NCBI GenBank assembly: GCA_963539695.1
Contig: CAUTOC010000002.1
Location: forward strand, 1-64,000
Source of the DNA: Catonella sp963539695
GTDB lineage: Bacteria > Bacillota > Clostridia > Lachnospirales > Lachnospiraceae
Reading direction: 5' to 3'
Length of the DNA: 64,000 nucleotides
The first letter of the stretch is position 1; each line of letters begins with the position of its first letter. The notes below the pieces were generated by a model, which saw nothing but the letters and a program-made list of their open reading frames with translations, searched no databases and was not told the DNA's origin. Shown piece by piece: positions 62,648 to 64,000 of the stretch. The position numbers and the translations under genes are program-made.

Positions 62648-64000
62648 ATGTGGAAAAAAATTAAATTCAGGCGGGGGATAATAAGCCTGTTACTTGTTTT
62701 CGGACTTGTAATGACTAACCTCAGTCCGCTTGGAGCTTGGGCAACAGAAACATTTAATGAAATTGTTGCAGAAGAGCAGGGCGAGGGGGCTAATGTATCT
62801 CAGGCGGCAATAGTTGCCGAAAATACGGGTTTTACACCGGAGTTGTTAAAACAGGCATTAGATTCCAGAAACCCAAAAAATGTGGATCATCTTTTTACTA
62901 AAGAAAAGATTGCCAAGAAAGTTGTTCAAAATGGAAAAGTTCTTGAAGACAACTCTAAAATAGACACATTAAAGCCTGTTAATGTAACACTTAACTTTGA
63001 TGTGCCTGTTATAGGTAACTTTAAAAACAAAGTACCTGATATAACGCAGGTAGATCCTAACTTATATGTAATAAACGGCGATAAGGCAAAGATTGAAGTC
63101 GGCGTAGGTATAAAGTTAAAAAGTGGTGAAAAATATGAATTTGATGTTTTTGACCGTGAAAATAACAAGATAGGTAAGGCTGTTTTTAAAGAGGAAGGAA
63201 ATAAGGTTGTAGTAGATTTTGACTTTAACGGTACTGTATATGACGGAAGCAGAGAAGAAGTAAAAGTTGAACTGGCAGCAAACTTTGACCTTGATACCAG
63301 TTCTATTCCTCCTAATCCGAGCGAAGACGAAACTATAGAGATACTTGGAAAGAAATACAAGTTAGAAAAAACTGCTGATAATGTTATAGTTAAAAAGACC
63401 GGAGTAGTAAATATTGATGATAAAAACTGCGTTAATTGCAGTGAAAATAATTATCCGGGTGAACCTAAGAACAGAAGTATAACTTGGACAGTTGAAGTGG
63501 AAAGAAAAGGTGCTGCCGGCAAACCTGCTCCGCTTGCAGGCTATAAGTTTAGGGATAACTTAAAAAATGTAGGTGAATATCAGACAGGTTCATTTGTCGT
63601 AGATGGTAGAACCACTAATAATTTTTCTTACGATAAGAATAGCGGAGAGTTTTCGTATACTTTCCCTGCCGGAACAAGCAATAAGGCGGTTATTAAGTTT
63701 AGTACAAGGCTGACCCAAAATGAGTTTAAATTCGGCACTACTAAAGAAAATATTGCCAAAATTTTTGATGATAAAGATAATTTCGCAGGAAGCGATAGAG
63801 GCATTGTGGAGTGGAATCCTAATTGGGGAGAGAAAAATGTCAAATACCACAAACACAATGGCAATGATGTACAGTTTAGAAAAGAAAACGGAAACTATTA
63901 TATCGACTGGAAGATTGAATTTAACAGAAACGGCTATGAATTGGAAAATGTCCGCATAGTTGATATACTTACAAAGGGTAAACATGGTACAGAGGTAGAA
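62648..64000 (+). CDS. Large surface adhesin-like protein (partial, cut by window)
   Basis: At least 451 residues are visible and the frame is open at the edge. After AAAGGAG the ATG starts MWKKIKFRRGIISLLLVF, a signal peptide ending near WATETF. The rest is rich in beta-type sequence: VNVTLNFDVPVIGNF, VIVKKTGVVNI, NRSITWTVEVERKG and DWKIEFNRNGYELENVRIVD. This resembles SpaA/Cna/agglutinin-type adhesion domains with possible isopeptide Lys/Asn residues. A C-terminal sortase signal is expected outside the window. Confidence 0.82.
   Translation, partial: MWKKIKFRRGIISLLLVFGLVMTNLSPLGAWATETFNEIVAEEQGEGANVSQAAIVAENTGFTPELLKQALDSRNPKNVDHLFTKEKIAKKVVQNGKVLEDNSKIDTLKPVNVTLNFDVPVIGNFKNKVPDITQVDPNLYVINGDKAKIEVGVGIKLKSGEKYEFDVFDRENNKIGKAVFKEEGNKVVVDFDFNGTVYDGSREEVKVELAANFDLDTSSIPPNPSEDETIEILGKKYKLEKTADNVIVKKTGVVNIDDKNCVNCSENNYPGEPKNRSITWTVEVERKGAAGKPAPLAGYKFRDNLKNVGEYQTGSFVVDGRTTNNFSYDKNSGEFSYTFPAGTSNKAVIKFSTRLTQNEFKFGTTKENIAKIFDDKDNFAGSDRGIVEWNPNWGEKNVKYHKHNGNDVQFRKENGNYYIDWKIEFNRNGYELENVRIVDILTKGKHGTEVE

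Overview
The window is AT-rich and centred on a chromosomal replication origin. It looks like a low-GC Gram-positive anaerobe of the class Clostridia. A Lachnospiraceae-type oral or gut organism is my inference from the protein families (DUF4143 ATPases, DUF6138, DUF6176, SUKH proteins, a large S8 protease, a Cna/SpaA-like surface protein). No rRNA, tRNA or CRISPR array was seen.

Layout. From about 4.3 to 21.4 kb lies the conserved origin block. On the minus strand to the left are gyrA, gyrB, recF, yaaA, dnaN and dnaA. On the plus strand to the right are rpmH, rnpA, yidD, yidC, jag/khpB and mnmE. The two arms diverge from a DnaA-box cluster at 15.21-15.43 kb. The dnaA-dnaN gap holds a DnaA-trio array next to a degenerate DnaA box and an AT-rich tract, so the origin looks bipartite, as in Bacillus subtilis. 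An IS1182-like element with an internal deletion sits between gyrA and gyrB, directly against the gyrB terminator hairpin. A DUF4143 ATPase gene interrupts the usual jag-mnmE junction.

From 21.4 to 40.2 kb there is a plus-strand accessory array of about 30 short, mostly unrelated genes. They include GNAT acetyltransferases, SAM methyltransferases, P-loop kinases, a Fic protein, a protein-kinase-like protein, lipoproteins, small membrane proteins and several SUKH/LRR immunity-like proteins. It occupies the place where mnmG-rsmG-parA-parB normally follow mnmE. Many members are decaying: a toxin-antitoxin pair with deletions, a GNAT gene frameshifted in an A run, a GNAT gene split by a 205-bp MITE-like element, a gene with one nonsense codon, and remnants of an ankyrin protein and an ATPase. 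Three perfect parS sites (TGTTTCACGTGAAACA) lie in intergenic gaps of this array at 28.65, 30.64 and 33.15 kb, so the region also appears to be the ParB-loading centromere.

From 40.3 to 64 kb, surface and secreted proteins alternate with more accessory genes: a 1576-residue subtilisin-like protease, a transglutaminase-domain protein, a coiled-coil exported protein beside a two-component system, and the start of a large adhesin-like protein cut by the window edge. Between them are three more DUF4143 ATPases, a DUF6138 / DUF4259-Imm26-like gene cluster, a CapA-like phosphatase, a glutaredoxin-like protein and a leucine-carboxymethyltransferase-like enzyme.

Functionally the left half handles replication initiation, topology, protein insertion and tRNA modification. 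The right half looks like a near-origin hotspot that collects single-gene immunity, modification and surface functions and loses them by small deletions, frameshifts and element insertion.
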